Shown here: one piece after another, positions 33,701 to 41,864 of the stretch
Layout of the letters: each line of letters begins with the position of its first letter
Numbering within the stretch: position 1 is the stretch's first letter
Source of the DNA: Streptomyces sp. NBC_00440
GTDB taxonomy: Bacteria > Actinomycetota > Actinomycetes > Streptomycetales > Streptomycetaceae
Length of the DNA: 64,000 nucleotides
Assembly (NCBI RefSeq): GCF_036014215.1
Contig: NZ_CP107921.1
Coordinates: forward strand, 5,773,501 to 5,837,500
Direction: 5' to 3'
Position numbers and translations under genes: made by a program
Notes under the pieces: model-generated
The model's input: the letters and a program-made list of their open reading frames with translations, nothing else
The model's database searches: none
Told to the model about the DNA's origin: nothing

Positions 33701-34477
33701 TCACAGCCCGAAGCGGCGCTGAAGATCCCCGACCTGGCCGGGAAAGCGCGCTCCTGGGCTGTTTTGGCCGGAACGGGGTCCCTGCCCACCGGGAACGCCC
33801 GGTTCGTTCGGCACGGAACCGGTCGGCTTCTCGGGCAGCAGCGCCTCGGTCGACTGGAGCAGCACCGTCCCGGCGCCCACGAACTCGAACTGGTGCTCCT
33901 CGCCCGACACACCCCCCAGGCCGGTGAACGACCGGATCCCGCCCAGCACCCCCGTCAGATAGGCGTGGTCGTAGTGGTGGCACGGCGCAGGGCAGTCCGC
34001 CCAGCCCACCAGGGCCTGCGGGTCGACCCGGATCGGCGGCTCCATGAAGACGACCGGACCGTTCGAAGCGGCCACGAACTTCCCCGTACCGATCAGGGTC
34101 AGAAAGCCGGGCACGATCGACTGCTTCAGGGACAGCGACGGCTCGAACGCCAGCAGATTCCCGGAGCGGACCGTGAGATTGCCGTCGTCCAGGTCGAACG
34201 AGTTCACATCGAAGGCCCGGTCGGCGAGCAGCATCTTGCCCGAGCCCTCCGCCACGACCCAGTCCGCGGCGTGCATCGGGGAGTGGAAGCTGCTGCGCAG
34301 CAGATGGTCGAACCGGCCGTTGCCGATGCCGTTGTAGTCGATCCGCCCGTAGTAGGCGATCATCTTGCCCTTCTGCAGGAACCACTGGCTGCCGCTGAGT
34401 TCCACACAGAAGGTGTACTTGTTGACGTTGTCGTTGGCCGGCAGCGTCATCGGGTCATGGACCACCGGTCCCGTCAC
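33701..34477 (-). CDS. AIM24 family protein
   Basis: A 258-residue beta-rich protein of the AIM24/TRAP-like fold, the third of three coupled paralogues. The core has GSQWFLQKGKMIAYYGRIDY, GSGKMLLADRAFDVNSFDLD and LLAFEPSLSL. The last 45 residues are Pro/Gly-rich and not part of the fold (PTGSVPNEPGVPGGQGP). GTG 34477 overlaps the upstream stop as GTGA, with GGAGAAG before it. The biochemical role of bacterial AIM24 proteins is unknown; the mitochondrial member affects inner-membrane organisation. Confidence 0.85.
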   Translation of the reverse strand: MTGPVVHDPMTLPANDNVNKYTFCVELSGSQWFLQKGKMIAYYGRIDYNGIGNGRFDHLLRSSFHSPMHAADWVVAEGSGKMLLADRAFDVNSFDLDDGNLTVRSGNLLAFEPSLSLKQSIVPGFLTLIGTGKFVAASNGPVVFMEPPIRVDPQALVGWADCPAPCHHYDHAYLTGVLGGIRSFTGLGGVSGEEHQFEFVGAGTVLLQSTEALLPEKPTGSVPNEPGVPGGQGPRSGQNSPGARFPGQVGDLQRRFGL

Positions 34478-35124
34478 AGCTTCTCCTCCGATGCCTGCAC
34501 ATAGACCGCGCCGCTGCCGGACAGTTCGAGCTGGAACGCCTCGCCCGAGCCGCGCCCCACCATCTCCCGCCAGCCGAGCGCCGCCGACAGCTTGTTCCGT
34601 ACGTCCCCGTGGTGGGCGACATAGGCCTGCGGGTCCACATGCACCGGCCCCTGCGGGGTGATCGGCAGCTCCACAACCCCGCCGTGCGCCATCACCGCCA
34701 CCGCTCCGTGGCCCTTGAGCGTCGTGGTGAACAGCCCCTGCCCGGTGACCTGGCCGCGCACCATCCCCATGACCCCGCCCTGCGAACCCATGAACATCGT
34801 GCCCTGCTGGAGCGAACCGTCGAACGCCAGCAGCCGGTCCGCCTCCACGTAGAGGGTGTCGCCGGCCAGCGAGATCACCTGGATGTGGTGGCCGCCGTGC
34901 CCGAACATCACCGTGCCCCGGCCCTCCACCGTCATCAGCGGCGTCGCCTCGTTGGCCACCCGCCGCCCGATCATGGACATCACGCCGCCCTGACCGCCCT
35001 GGATGTTCGGAGTGAAGGTCACATCGCCCCGGTACGCGAGCATCGCCCCGCGCTGGCTGTAGAGCTTCTGGCCCGGCACCACCGTGGCCTCGACCATCTT
35101 CGAGTTGATCTCGGTGAACGGCAT
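34474..35124 (-). CDS. AIM24 family protein
   Basis: A 216-residue paralogue, the middle of the trio. Pattern: KLYSQRGAMLAYRGDVTFTP, GHGGHHIQVISLAGDTLYVE, LLAFDGSLQQGTMFMGSQGG, GLFTTTLKGHGAVAVMAHGG and GEAFQLELSGSGAVYVQASE. No signal or membrane segment. The start shares its A with the upstream stop (TGATG). Co-translation of the three suggests a hetero-oligomer (inference). Confidence 0.88.
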   Translation of the reverse strand: MPFTEINSKMVEATVVPGQKLYSQRGAMLAYRGDVTFTPNIQGGQGGVMSMIGRRVANEATPLMTVEGRGTVMFGHGGHHIQVISLAGDTLYVEADRLLAFDGSLQQGTMFMGSQGGVMGMVRGQVTGQGLFTTTLKGHGAVAVMAHGGVVELPITPQGPVHVDPQAYVAHHGDVRNKLSAALGWREMVGRGSGEAFQLELSGSGAVYVQASEEKL

Positions 35125-35762
35125 CAGACATCACCCCCGATCGTGCTGCGCTCGCTGGGCTGCACGTAGACGAGCCCTTCACCCTCGAACCGGATCTGGA
35201 ACGACTCGCCGGACCCCTCGCCCATGAAGGTCCGGAAGCTGACCCCGGTCTGGAAGTGCTGCTGGAGGCTGCCGGTGTGCGCGATGTACGCACCCGGGTC
35301 GACCAGCAGCGGGTACTGCGGGCTGACCCGCAGGACGACCGCGGGGCCGTCCGACATCACCGCGGCCTGCCCCGTCCCCTCGACGGTGGTGGTGAACAGG
35401 CCGTTGCCCTGGGACGCGCCCCGCAGCCCGGTGAAGGTCGTGCCGGTGCGCAGCCCCGCGTCCGTGACGAGCAGGTTGCTCGCCTCCACGTGGAGCTTCT
35501 CGCCGTGCAGGGCGACGAGGTTGATCTCGGTGGCGCGGTCGGCGAAGTAGCAGGTGCCCTTGCCGCGCACCTCCATCACGCTCATCTGCTCGCCGGTGAG
35601 GCGCCGGGTCACCATCCCGCGGAGCCCCTCACCGCCGCCGGACATCTTTTTGAAGGTCATCTGGCCGTCGTAGGCGACCATCGCGCCGTTCTTCGCTTTG
35701 ACGGCGTCGCCTGTCAGGTCGACGGCGAGCATCTTGCTGCCTTGGAGTCGGAACTGAGCCAC
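35124..35762 (-). CDS. AIM24 family protein
   Basis: A 212-residue paralogue, the first of the trio. Pattern: FRLQGSKMLAVDLTGDAVKA, KNGAMVAYDGQMTFKK, LVALHGEKLHVEASNLLV, GLFTTTVEGTGQAAVMSDGP, GESFQIRFEGEGLVYVQPSE. GTG 35762 begins VAQFRLQGS, the usual N-terminus. The gene is divergent from a DUF3817 gene across a 159-bp region. Confidence 0.88.
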   Translation of the reverse strand: MAQFRLQGSKMLAVDLTGDAVKAKNGAMVAYDGQMTFKKMSGGGEGLRGMVTRRLTGEQMSVMEVRGKGTCYFADRATEINLVALHGEKLHVEASNLLVTDAGLRTGTTFTGLRGASQGNGLFTTTVEGTGQAAVMSDGPAVVLRVSPQYPLLVDPGAYIAHTGSLQQHFQTGVSFRTFMGEGSGESFQIRFEGEGLVYVQPSERSTIGGDV

Positions 35763-35862
35763 GGTCCGAAGGTAACGGGCCGGAGGGGGCACGAACAGCG
35801 CCCCTGGGCGTATATGCACCCTGAAGGAGCCCTGAGAAGGGCGACTGACACAATGGGGCAAG

Positions 35863-35882
35863 CTTGTGCGTACTTTCACAAG
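35863..35882. promoter_or_regulatory. Inverted repeat upstream of DUF3817 gene
   Basis: CTTGTG (35863-35868) and CACAAG (35877-35882) with an 8-nt spacer lie about 40 bp before the DUF3817 start, in the divergent region shared with the AIM24 operon. Possible operator or leader hairpin. Confidence 0.4.
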
Positions 35883-35921
35883 ATCGCTCCTGTGCCCCTC
35901 AACCGGGAAGGTTGCTCCCCC

Positions 35922-36269
35922 GTGGACCTCAAGACCGCTTCTGCCCTCCGCCGGTTCCGGCTGGTAGCCGCTCCCGAGGCGGTGTCCTACTTCCTGCTCC
36001 TGCCGATCGGCGTCGTGCTCAAGGGCACCACCTCCTTCAACCCGGTGCCCGTGCTGGGCTGGATCCATGGCCTGCTCTTCATCCTGTACGTGGTCTTCTG
36101 CGCGGATGCCTGGAAGCGCGCCCAGTGGTCGGCCAAGACCGGCATCGTCTATCTCGTGCTCTCCGTGGTGCCGATCGGCGGCTTCTTCGCCGAGCGCAAG
36201 CTGCGCCGCGAGGCCGAGGACGCGGTGATCGCCTCCCGGGCGCGCCGCGAAGGCGTGGTCGCGTCATGA
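35922..36269 (+). CDS. DUF3817 integral membrane protein
   Basis: A 115-residue membrane protein with three hydrophobic stretches: [39 protein letters not shown] and [19 protein letters not shown]. The conserved end FFAERKL and the H-G-x-L-F core define the family. GTG 35922 is used, with GGAAGG about ten bases upstream. It is coupled by ATGA to the thiamine-binding-fold gene. A second DUF3817 gene lies at 37319. Function unknown. Confidence 0.85.
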   Translation: MDLKTASALRRFRLVAAPEAVSYFLLLPIGVVLKGTTSFNPVPVLGWIHGLLFILYVVFCADAWKRAQWSAKTGIVYLVLSVVPIGGFFAERKLRREAEDAVIASRARREGVVAS

Positions 36270-36559
36270 TCGTGGCTTTCTCGATCACCCCGCTGGGCGT
36301 CGGTGAGGACGTGGGGGAGTACGTCGCCGATGCCGTCCGCGTCGTACGGGAGTCGGGTCTGCCGCATCGCACCGACGCCATGTTCACCGCGGTCGAGGGC
36401 GAGTGGGACGAGGTCATGGACGTCGTCAAGCGCGCCGTCGCGGTGGTCGAGCAGCGCTCCCCCCGGGTCTCGCTCGTGCTCAAGGCGGACATCAGGCCGG
36501 GTGTGACGGACGGCCTGACCTCCAAGGTGGAGACGGTCGAGCGGCACCTCGCCGGGTGA
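36266..36559 (+). CDS. MTH1187/YkoF-type thiamine-binding-fold protein
   Basis: A 97-residue protein of the MTH1187 family with ferredoxin-like fold. [20 protein letters not shown] and [20 protein letters not shown] are the family landmarks, and [20 protein letters not shown] closes it. Some relatives (YkoF) bind thiamine; others have unknown ligands. The ATGA overlap with the DUF3817 membrane protein suggests joint action. A long palindrome follows. Confidence 0.88.
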   Translation: MIVAFSITPLGVGEDVGEYVADAVRVVRESGLPHRTDAMFTAVEGEWDEVMDVVKRAVAVVEQRSPRVSLVLKADIRPGVTDGLTSKVETVERHLAG

Positions 36560-36584
36560 CTCCGGCCCGTTCGCGTCCCGCTCC

Positions 36585-36612
36585 CGCCCTTCGGTCCGCG
36601 GACCGAAGGGCG
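36585..36612. terminator. Perfect 28-bp palindrome, terminator-like
   Basis: CGCCCTTCGGTCCG (36585-36598) is immediately followed by its complement CGGACCGAAGGGCG (36599-36612). It ends the DUF3817/thiamine-fold operon. Confidence 0.75.
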
Positions 36613-36656
36613 AGACGGGGCTGACCGTCATATGACCGGCCGGTAGGGTCAATGCC

Positions 36657-37163
36657 GTGCCGAAGCCGCTCAGCCTTCCCTTCGATCCCATCGCGCGCGC
36701 CGACGAACTGTGGCAGCAGCGCTGGGGCCCCGTGCCCTCGATGGCCGCCATCACCTCGATCATGCGCGCCCACCAGATCCTGCTCGCGGAGGTCGACGCG
36801 GTCGTCAAGCCGTACGGGCTGACGTTCGCGCGCTACGAGGCGCTGGTGCTGCTCACCTTCTCCAAGGCGGGCGAACTGCCGATGTCCAAGATCGGCGAGC
36901 GGCTGATGGTGCACCCCACATCGGTGACGAACACCGTCGACCGGCTGGTCACGTCCGGCCTGGTCGACAAGCGCCCCAACCCGAACGACGGGCGCGGCAC
37001 GCTGGCCTCCATCACCGACAAGGGCCGCGAGGTCGTCGAGGCGGCCAGTGCGGATCTGATGAAGATGGAGTTCGGGCTGTCCGCGTACGACGCGGAGGGG
37101 TGCGGCGAGATCTTCTCGATGCTCAGGCCGCTGCGGGTGGCGGCGGACGACTTCGAGGAGTAG
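36657..37163 (+). CDS. MarR-family regulator
   Basis: A 168-residue winged-helix regulator. Core: VKPYGLTFARYEALVLLTFS, GELPMSKIGERLMVHPTSVT, NTVDRLVTSGLVDKRPNPND, GRGTLASITDKGREVVE. GTG 36657 is used; the ATG at 36652 is out of frame. It precedes DUF3817 and icmA on the same strand with gaps of 155 and 82 bp. It could regulate them, but no shared operator was found. Confidence 0.88.
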   Translation: MPKPLSLPFDPIARADELWQQRWGPVPSMAAITSIMRAHQILLAEVDAVVKPYGLTFARYEALVLLTFSKAGELPMSKIGERLMVHPTSVTNTVDRLVTSGLVDKRPNPNDGRGTLASITDKGREVVEAASADLMKMEFGLSAYDAEGCGEIFSMLRPLRVAADDFEE

Positions 37164-37318
37164 TGCGCCGGACCGGCGGGGGCGCGGGAGCGCCGTCGCG
37201 GGCCGTGCTGTGTCGTGCCGGGCCCTGTGGGCCGGTCCGCCGGGGGTTGGGCGGGTGCTCCCGTCCCAAGGGCAACCCCGCCGAAGATCGCCCATAGCGC
37301 CCGGATACGCTCGACTCC

Positions 37319-37657
37319 ATGAAACGAAGCGTGCTGACCCGCTACCGCGTGATGGCCTACGTCACCGGTGTGCTGCTGGTCCTGCTGACCCTCGGCGTGA
37401 TCGCCAAGTACCTGCTGGACATCAACGGGGCGACCGGTTTCGTCAGCGTGGTCGGCATCGCGCACGGCTGGCTGTACGTGGTCTACCTGATCTTCGCCTT
37501 CGACCTCGGCTCCAAGGCGAAGTGGCCGGTCGCCAAGCAGATCTGGGTGCTGCTGGCGGGCACGGTCCCGACCGCGGCCTTCTTCGTCGAGCGGAAGATC
37601 TCCCGCGAGCTGGAGCCCCGGATCACCGAGCCGGCCCCGGTCGCAGCGAAGGCGTAA
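37319..37657 (+). CDS. DUF3817 integral membrane protein
   Basis: A 112-residue membrane protein with three hydrophobic segments (YVTGVLLVLLTLGVIAKYLL, GIAHGWLYVVYLIFAFDLG, IWVLLAGTVPTAAFFVERK). The H-G-W-L-Y core and FFVERK end match the DUF3817 gene at 35922. It ends 82 bp before icmA. Function unknown. Confidence 0.85.
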   Translation: MKRSVLTRYRVMAYVTGVLLVLLTLGVIAKYLLDINGATGFVSVVGIAHGWLYVVYLIFAFDLGSKAKWPVAKQIWVLLAGTVPTAAFFVERKISRELEPRITEPAPVAAKA

Positions 37658-37710
37658 CAAGGCGTAATATCGCCGCCCGCACGATGTGCGGGCGGTCTGC
37701 CATCGACATT

Positions 37711-37728
37711 TATTAGGACGTCCTAGTA
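37711..37728. promoter_or_regulatory. Palindrome in front of icmA
   Basis: TAGGACGTCCTA (37714-37725) is a perfect 12-bp palindrome, extended to 18 bp (37711-37728) with one G-T mismatch. It ends 12 bp before the icmA start, overlapping where a promoter would lie, so a bound repressor would block transcription. Confidence 0.6.
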
Positions 37729-37739
37729 AATTCGTGGGT

Positions 37740-39440
37740 ATGGACGCTCACGCCATTGAAGAGGGCCGCCGTCGCTGGCAGGCCAGGTACGACAAGGCCC
37801 GCAAGCGGGACGCCGATTTCTCGACCCTGTCCGGCGACCCGGTGGACCCGGTGTACGGGCCACGGCCCGGCGACACCTACGAGGGATTCGAGCGGATCGG
37901 CTGGCCCGGTGAGTATCCGTACACCCGGGGCCTGCACCCCACCGGCTACCGCGGCCGCACCTGGACGATCAGGCAGTTCGCCGGGTTCGGCAACGCCCGG
38001 CAGACGAACGAGCGCTACAAGACGATCCTCGCCAACGGCGGCGGCGGTCTCTCGGTCGCCTTCGACATGCCGACGCTGATGGGCCGCGACTCCGACGAGC
38101 CGAAGGCGCTCGGCGAGGTCGGCCACTGCGGGGTCGCCATCGACTCGGCCGCCGACATGGAGATCCTCTTCCAGGACATCCCGCTCGGCGATGTCACCAC
38201 ATCGATGACGATCAGCGGCCCGGCCGTCCCGGTCTTCTGTATGTACCTGGTCGCCGCCGAGCGCCAGGGCATCGACCCGGCCGTGCTCAACGGCACGCTC
38301 CAGACCGACATCTTCAAGGAGTACATCGCGCAGAAGGAGTGGCTCTTCCAGCCCGAGCCGCATCTGCGCCTGATCGGCGACCTGATGGAGCACTGCGCCG
38401 CCGCCATCCCCGCGTACAAGCCGCTCTCGGTCTCCGGCTACCACATCCGCGAGGCGGGCGCGACGGCCGCGCAGGAACTGGCGTACACCCTCGCTGACGG
38501 CTTCGGTTACGTGGAGCTCGGCCTCTCGCGCGGGATGGACGTGGACGTCTTCGCGCCGGGCCTGAGCTTCTTCTTCGACGCGCACGTCGACTTCTTCGAG
38601 GAGATCGCCAAGTTCCGTGCGGCGCGCAGGATCTGGGCGCGCTGGATGAAGGACGTCTACGGCGCGCGGACCGACAAGGCGCAGTGGCTCCGCTTCCACA
38701 CCCAGACGGCCGGGGTCTCGCTGACCGCGCAGCAGCCGTACAACAACGTCGTACGGACCGCGGTCGAGGCGCTCGCCGCGGTCCTCGGCGGCACCAACTC
38801 CCTGCACACCAACGCGCTGGACGAGACACTCGCGCTGCCGAGCGAGCAGGCCGCGGAGATCGCCCTGCGGACGCAGCAGGTGCTGATGGAGGAGACGGGC
38901 GTCGCCAATGTGGCGGACCCGCTGGGCGGCTCCTGGTACATCGAGCAGCTCACGGACCGCATCGAGGCCGACGCGGAGAAGATCTTCGACCAGATCAAGG
39001 AGCGCGGTCTGCGGGCGCACCCCGACGGGCAGCACCCGATCGGCCCGGTCACCTCGGGCATCCTGCGCGGTATCGAGGACGGCTGGTTCACCGGCGAGAT
39101 CGCCGAGTCCGCCTTCCAGTACCAGCGCTCGGTCGAGAAGGGCGACAAGCGCGTCGTCGGCGTCAACTGCCTGCACGGATCGGTCACCGGTGACCTGGAG
39201 ATCCTCCGCGTCAGCCACGAGGTGGAGCGCGACCAGGTCCAGGAGCTGGTGGTCCGCAAGGCGGCCAGGGACGACGCCCGCGTACGGACCGCCCTGGACG
39301 CGCTGCTCACGGCCGCCCGGGACGGCTCGAACATGATCGAGCCGATGCTGGCCGCCGTCCGCGTGGAGGCGACGCTCGGCGAGATCTGCGGGGTACTGCG
39401 GGACGAGTGGGGCATCTACACGGAGCCGCCGGGCTTCTGA
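37740..39440 (+). CDS. icmA: Isobutyryl-CoA mutase large subunit
   Basis: The catalytic subunit interconverting isobutyryl-CoA and n-butyryl-CoA, linking valine breakdown to butyryl-CoA for polyketide precursors. The 566 residues are exactly the known IcmA length. The methylmalonyl-CoA mutase TIM barrel is evident: YPYTRGLHPTGYRGRTWTIR, QFAGFGNARQTNERYKTILA, GGGGLSVAFDMPTLMGRDSD, VSGYHIREAGATAAQELAYT and GGTNSLHTNALDETLALPSE. There is no cobalamin-binding D-x-H-x-x-G domain, as expected, since that is on the small subunit IcmB, which is not in this window. MeaB at 20479 could service it. Confidence 0.95.
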   Translation: MDAHAIEEGRRRWQARYDKARKRDADFSTLSGDPVDPVYGPRPGDTYEGFERIGWPGEYPYTRGLHPTGYRGRTWTIRQFAGFGNARQTNERYKTILANGGGGLSVAFDMPTLMGRDSDEPKALGEVGHCGVAIDSAADMEILFQDIPLGDVTTSMTISGPAVPVFCMYLVAAERQGIDPAVLNGTLQTDIFKEYIAQKEWLFQPEPHLRLIGDLMEHCAAAIPAYKPLSVSGYHIREAGATAAQELAYTLADGFGYVELGLSRGMDVDVFAPGLSFFFDAHVDFFEEIAKFRAARRIWARWMKDVYGARTDKAQWLRFHTQTAGVSLTAQQPYNNVVRTAVEALAAVLGGTNSLHTNALDETLALPSEQAAEIALRTQQVLMEETGVANVADPLGGSWYIEQLTDRIEADAEKIFDQIKERGLRAHPDGQHPIGPVTSGILRGIEDGWFTGEIAESAFQYQRSVEKGDKRVVGVNCLHGSVTGDLEILRVSHEVERDQVQELVVRKAARDDARVRTALDALLTAARDGSNMIEPMLAAVRVEATLGEICGVLRDEWGIYTEPPGF

Positions 39441-39453
39441 GCAGGGACGGCGG

Positions 39454-39476
39454 GCCCGGGGGCGGCGCCCCCGGGC
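39454..39476 (+). terminator. Terminator after icmA
   Basis: GCCCGGGGGC (39454-39463), loop GGC, GCCCCCGGGC (39467-39476): a perfect 10-bp stem directly after the icmA stop. Confidence 0.8.
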
Positions 39477-39520
39477 ACCCGGTTTCCGTCCGGAGCCGGT
39501 GCCGGGTCGCGCACTGGTGG

Positions 39521-39541
39521 TTACCTCTGACGCAGAGCTAA
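39521..39541. promoter_or_regulatory. Dyad overlapping the MarR-ABC operon promoter
   Basis: TTA-C-CTCTG-ACG-CAGAG-C-TAA: eight complementary pairs around a 3-nt centre with one mismatch each side. It ends ten bases before the MarR start at 39551, an ideal place for autorepression. Confidence 0.65.
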
Positions 39542-39550
39542 AATGGGCTC

Positions 39551-40006
39551 ATGGCCACCGACGAGTTCCCGGACTCGCTCGCCGATGTGCTGGCCGGTGT
39601 GCACCGGCTGGTCCGGCGGCGGCTGCGGCGCGGGCTCACCTCGCCGCCCCTGCGGGGGGCACAGGCCGAGCTGCTGCGGCTGGTCGGCGCACGGCCCGGG
39701 ATCCGGGTCTCGGATGCCGCCAAGGAGCTCTATGTGGCGGGAAATTCGGTCTCCACACTGGTCAACCAGCTCACCAGGGCCGGATATCTGACCCGCGAGA
39801 GCGACCCCGACGACCGCCGTTCGGTGCGGCTTCGGCTCACCCCGGCGGCCCATGAGCGGCTGCGCGACTGGCAGACGCGGCGTGGCGAGCTGGTCCGGGC
39901 CCAGGTGGCCCGGCTGTCCGACGAGGACCGGGCGGCCCTGGCGGCGGCGCTCCCCGCGCTGCGCCGGCTCGCCGGGCACCTGCACGAGGAAGTGGAGGGC
40001 TCATGA
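39551..40006 (+). CDS. MarR-family regulator of the adjoining ABC exporter
   Basis: A 151-residue winged-helix protein. Core: GAQAELLRLVGARPGIRVSD, AAKELYVAGNSVSTLVNQLT, RAGYLTRESDPDDRRSVRLR. ATG 39551. It overlaps the ABC ATPase start by ATGA, so regulator and pump are one operon. The dyad immediately upstream is the likely operator, giving drug-inducible export as in other MarR-ABC pairs (inference). Confidence 0.9.
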   Translation: MATDEFPDSLADVLAGVHRLVRRRLRRGLTSPPLRGAQAELLRLVGARPGIRVSDAAKELYVAGNSVSTLVNQLTRAGYLTRESDPDDRRSVRLRLTPAAHERLRDWQTRRGELVRAQVARLSDEDRAALAAALPALRRLAGHLHEEVEGS

Positions 40007-41028
40007 GCGCCGGCCGGAGCAGCGACAAGGGCAGCGACAAGGGCGGTGACAGCGGCGGCTTGGGGGAGACCGACAGCGCGGCGGCCGTCGCCTGCAGCGG
40101 ACTGGAGTACGCCTTCGGTGAGACCAGGGCCGTCGACGGTGTGGACCTCTCCGTCGCCGCAGGCGAGGTCTTCGGCCTGCTCGGCCCGAACGGCGCGGGC
40201 AAGACCACCGTCATCCGCTGCATCACCACCCTGCTGCCGGTCCCGGCCGGCCGGGTGCGGGTGTTCGGGCACGACGCGGCGAAGGAGCGGATGGCGGTGC
40301 GGCGCCTGCTCGGTTACGTACCGCAGCAGCTCTCCGCCGACGCAGGGCTGACCGCACGGGAGAACGTGGAGCTGTTCGCGCGGGTCTTCGACGTCTCCCG
40401 GCGCGAACGGGCCGAGCGGGTCGGCCAGGCGCTGGCCGCCGTCGGCCTCGACGGGACCGCCGACCGGCTCGCCAAGACCTACTCGGGCGGCATGATCCGC
40501 CGCCTCGAACTCGCCCAGGCGCTGGTCAGCGCGCCCCGGCTGCTCATTCTCGACGAGCCGACCATCGGCCTCGACCCGATCGCCCGGACCAGCGTCTGGG
40601 AGCACATCGACGCCGTACGCGAGGCCACCGGGATGACCGTCCTCGTGACCACGCACTACATGGACGAGGCCGAGCAGTACTGCGACCGGCTCGCGCTGAT
40701 GCACCAGGGCCGGGTACGGGCGCTCGGCACCCCCGAAGAGCTCAGAGCCGACCTGCGGGAGCGCCGCCGCGCCCGGAGCGAAGGCTCAACGGGTCCCGCG
40801 GGGTCCACGGCCGCTCCCACCACCGCCTCCACGGAGGGCACCCCCACCGCCCACGGCAAGGACCCGGTACACGGCAAGGACACCGCCCACGGCAAGGACA
40901 CCGCCAAGGACACCGAACCCACGCTGGAGGACGTCTTCCGGGACGTCGCGGGCAGCGGTCTCGACGAGCAGGGAGGTGAGTTCCGCGATGTCCGTTCCAC
41001 CCGCCGCACCGCGACCCGCGTCGGCTGA
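40003..41028 (+). CDS. ABC exporter ATPase (DrrA type) with repeat insert
   Basis: A 341-residue ATPase. Motifs: Walker A GPNGAGKTT (about 64-72), signature YSGGMIRRLE, Walker B LILDEPTIGLD, H-loop TTHYMDEAE. The N-terminus is Asp/Lys/Gly-rich (SSDKGSDKGGDSGG). Between the nucleotide-binding domain and the conserved C-terminal helix (PTLEDVFRDVAG) is a low-complexity linker with three H-G-K-D units (HGKDPVHGKDTAHGKD). It overlaps MarR (ATGA) upstream and the permease by 41 bp downstream. Confidence 0.92.
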   Translation: MSAGRSSDKGSDKGGDSGGLGETDSAAAVACSGLEYAFGETRAVDGVDLSVAAGEVFGLLGPNGAGKTTVIRCITTLLPVPAGRVRVFGHDAAKERMAVRRLLGYVPQQLSADAGLTARENVELFARVFDVSRRERAERVGQALAAVGLDGTADRLAKTYSGGMIRRLELAQALVSAPRLLILDEPTIGLDPIARTSVWEHIDAVREATGMTVLVTTHYMDEAEQYCDRLALMHQGRVRALGTPEELRADLRERRRARSEGSTGPAGSTAAPTTASTEGTPTAHGKDPVHGKDTAHGKDTAKDTEPTLEDVFRDVAGSGLDEQGGEFRDVRSTRRTATRVG

Positions 41029-41845
41029 CGCCACCCGCGCCGGGCTCGGGCTGCTGCTGGTCCCGCCGAAGCCGCGCACCGGCCCGCGGATGGTGCCGGC
41101 CAGGGTCGCGGCCATGTGCCTGGTCGAGCTGCAGAAGCTGCGCCACGACCGCACCGAGCTGTACACCAGGGCCGTCCAGCCGGCGCTGTGGCTGCTGATC
41201 TTCGGTGAGACCTTCACCCGGATCAGAGCCATCCCGACCGGCGGCATCCCGTACATCGACTATCTCGCGCCCGGCATCATCGCCCAGTCCGCGATGTTCA
41301 TCGCGATCTTCTACGGCATCCAGATCATCTGGGAGCGTGATGCCGGAATCCTCACCAAACTGCTGGTCACACCGACCCCCAGAGCCGCCCTGATCACCGG
41401 CAAGGCGTTTGCCGCCGGAGTGAAGGCCCTGATCCAGGCGGTCGTGGTGATCGTCATCGCCGCACTGCTCGGCGTCGCCCTGACCTGGAACCCGCTGCGG
41501 CTGCTCGGCGTTGCCGTGATCGTGATCCTGGGCTCGGCGTTCTTCTCCTGTCTGTCCATGACCATCGCCGGGATCGTGCTGACCCGCGACCGGCTGATGG
41601 GGATCGGACAGGCCATCACCATGCCGCTGTTCTTCGGCTCCAACGCCCTGTACCCGGTCGCGATCATGCCCGGCTGGCTCCAGGCGATCAGCAAGGCCAA
41701 TCCGCTGAGCTACCAGGTCGACGCCCTGCGCGGGCTGTTGCTCGGCACCCCTGCCCATCTGGGCCTGGACTACGCGGTGCTGGTGGTGGCCGCCGCGCTC
41801 GGCGTGCTCGCCGCGTCGTCACTGCTCGGCCGCCTCGCCCGGTAG
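40988..41845 (+). CDS. ABC-2 type exporter permease
   Basis: A 285-residue membrane subunit with about six hydrophobic segments (PALWLLIFGETF, YLAPGIIAQSAMFIAIFYGI, ALIQAVVVIVIAALLGVAL, LLGVAVIVILGSAFFSCLS, YAVLVVAAALGVLAASSLL). The ABC-2 signature region is IIWERDAGILTKLLVTPTPR. ATG 40988 is chosen (GGGAGGTGAG eight bases upstream); GTG 40976 would add four residues. The 41-bp overlap with the ATPase gene indicates coupled translation. Confidence 0.92.
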   Translation: MSVPPAAPRPASADATRAGLGLLLVPPKPRTGPRMVPARVAAMCLVELQKLRHDRTELYTRAVQPALWLLIFGETFTRIRAIPTGGIPYIDYLAPGIIAQSAMFIAIFYGIQIIWERDAGILTKLLVTPTPRAALITGKAFAAGVKALIQAVVVIVIAALLGVALTWNPLRLLGVAVIVILGSAFFSCLSMTIAGIVLTRDRLMGIGQAITMPLFFGSNALYPVAIMPGWLQAISKANPLSYQVDALRGLLLGTPAHLGLDYAVLVVAAALGVLAASSLLGRLAR

Positions 41846-41864
41846 CATCCCCGGCCTCCCGGCC

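Noticed and set aside
36266..36559. Thiamine-binding-fold protein as part of a thiamine pathway with the TenA-like gene
   Set aside because: The two genes are about 8 kb apart in different operons, with no thiamine biosynthesis gene or riboswitch in the window.
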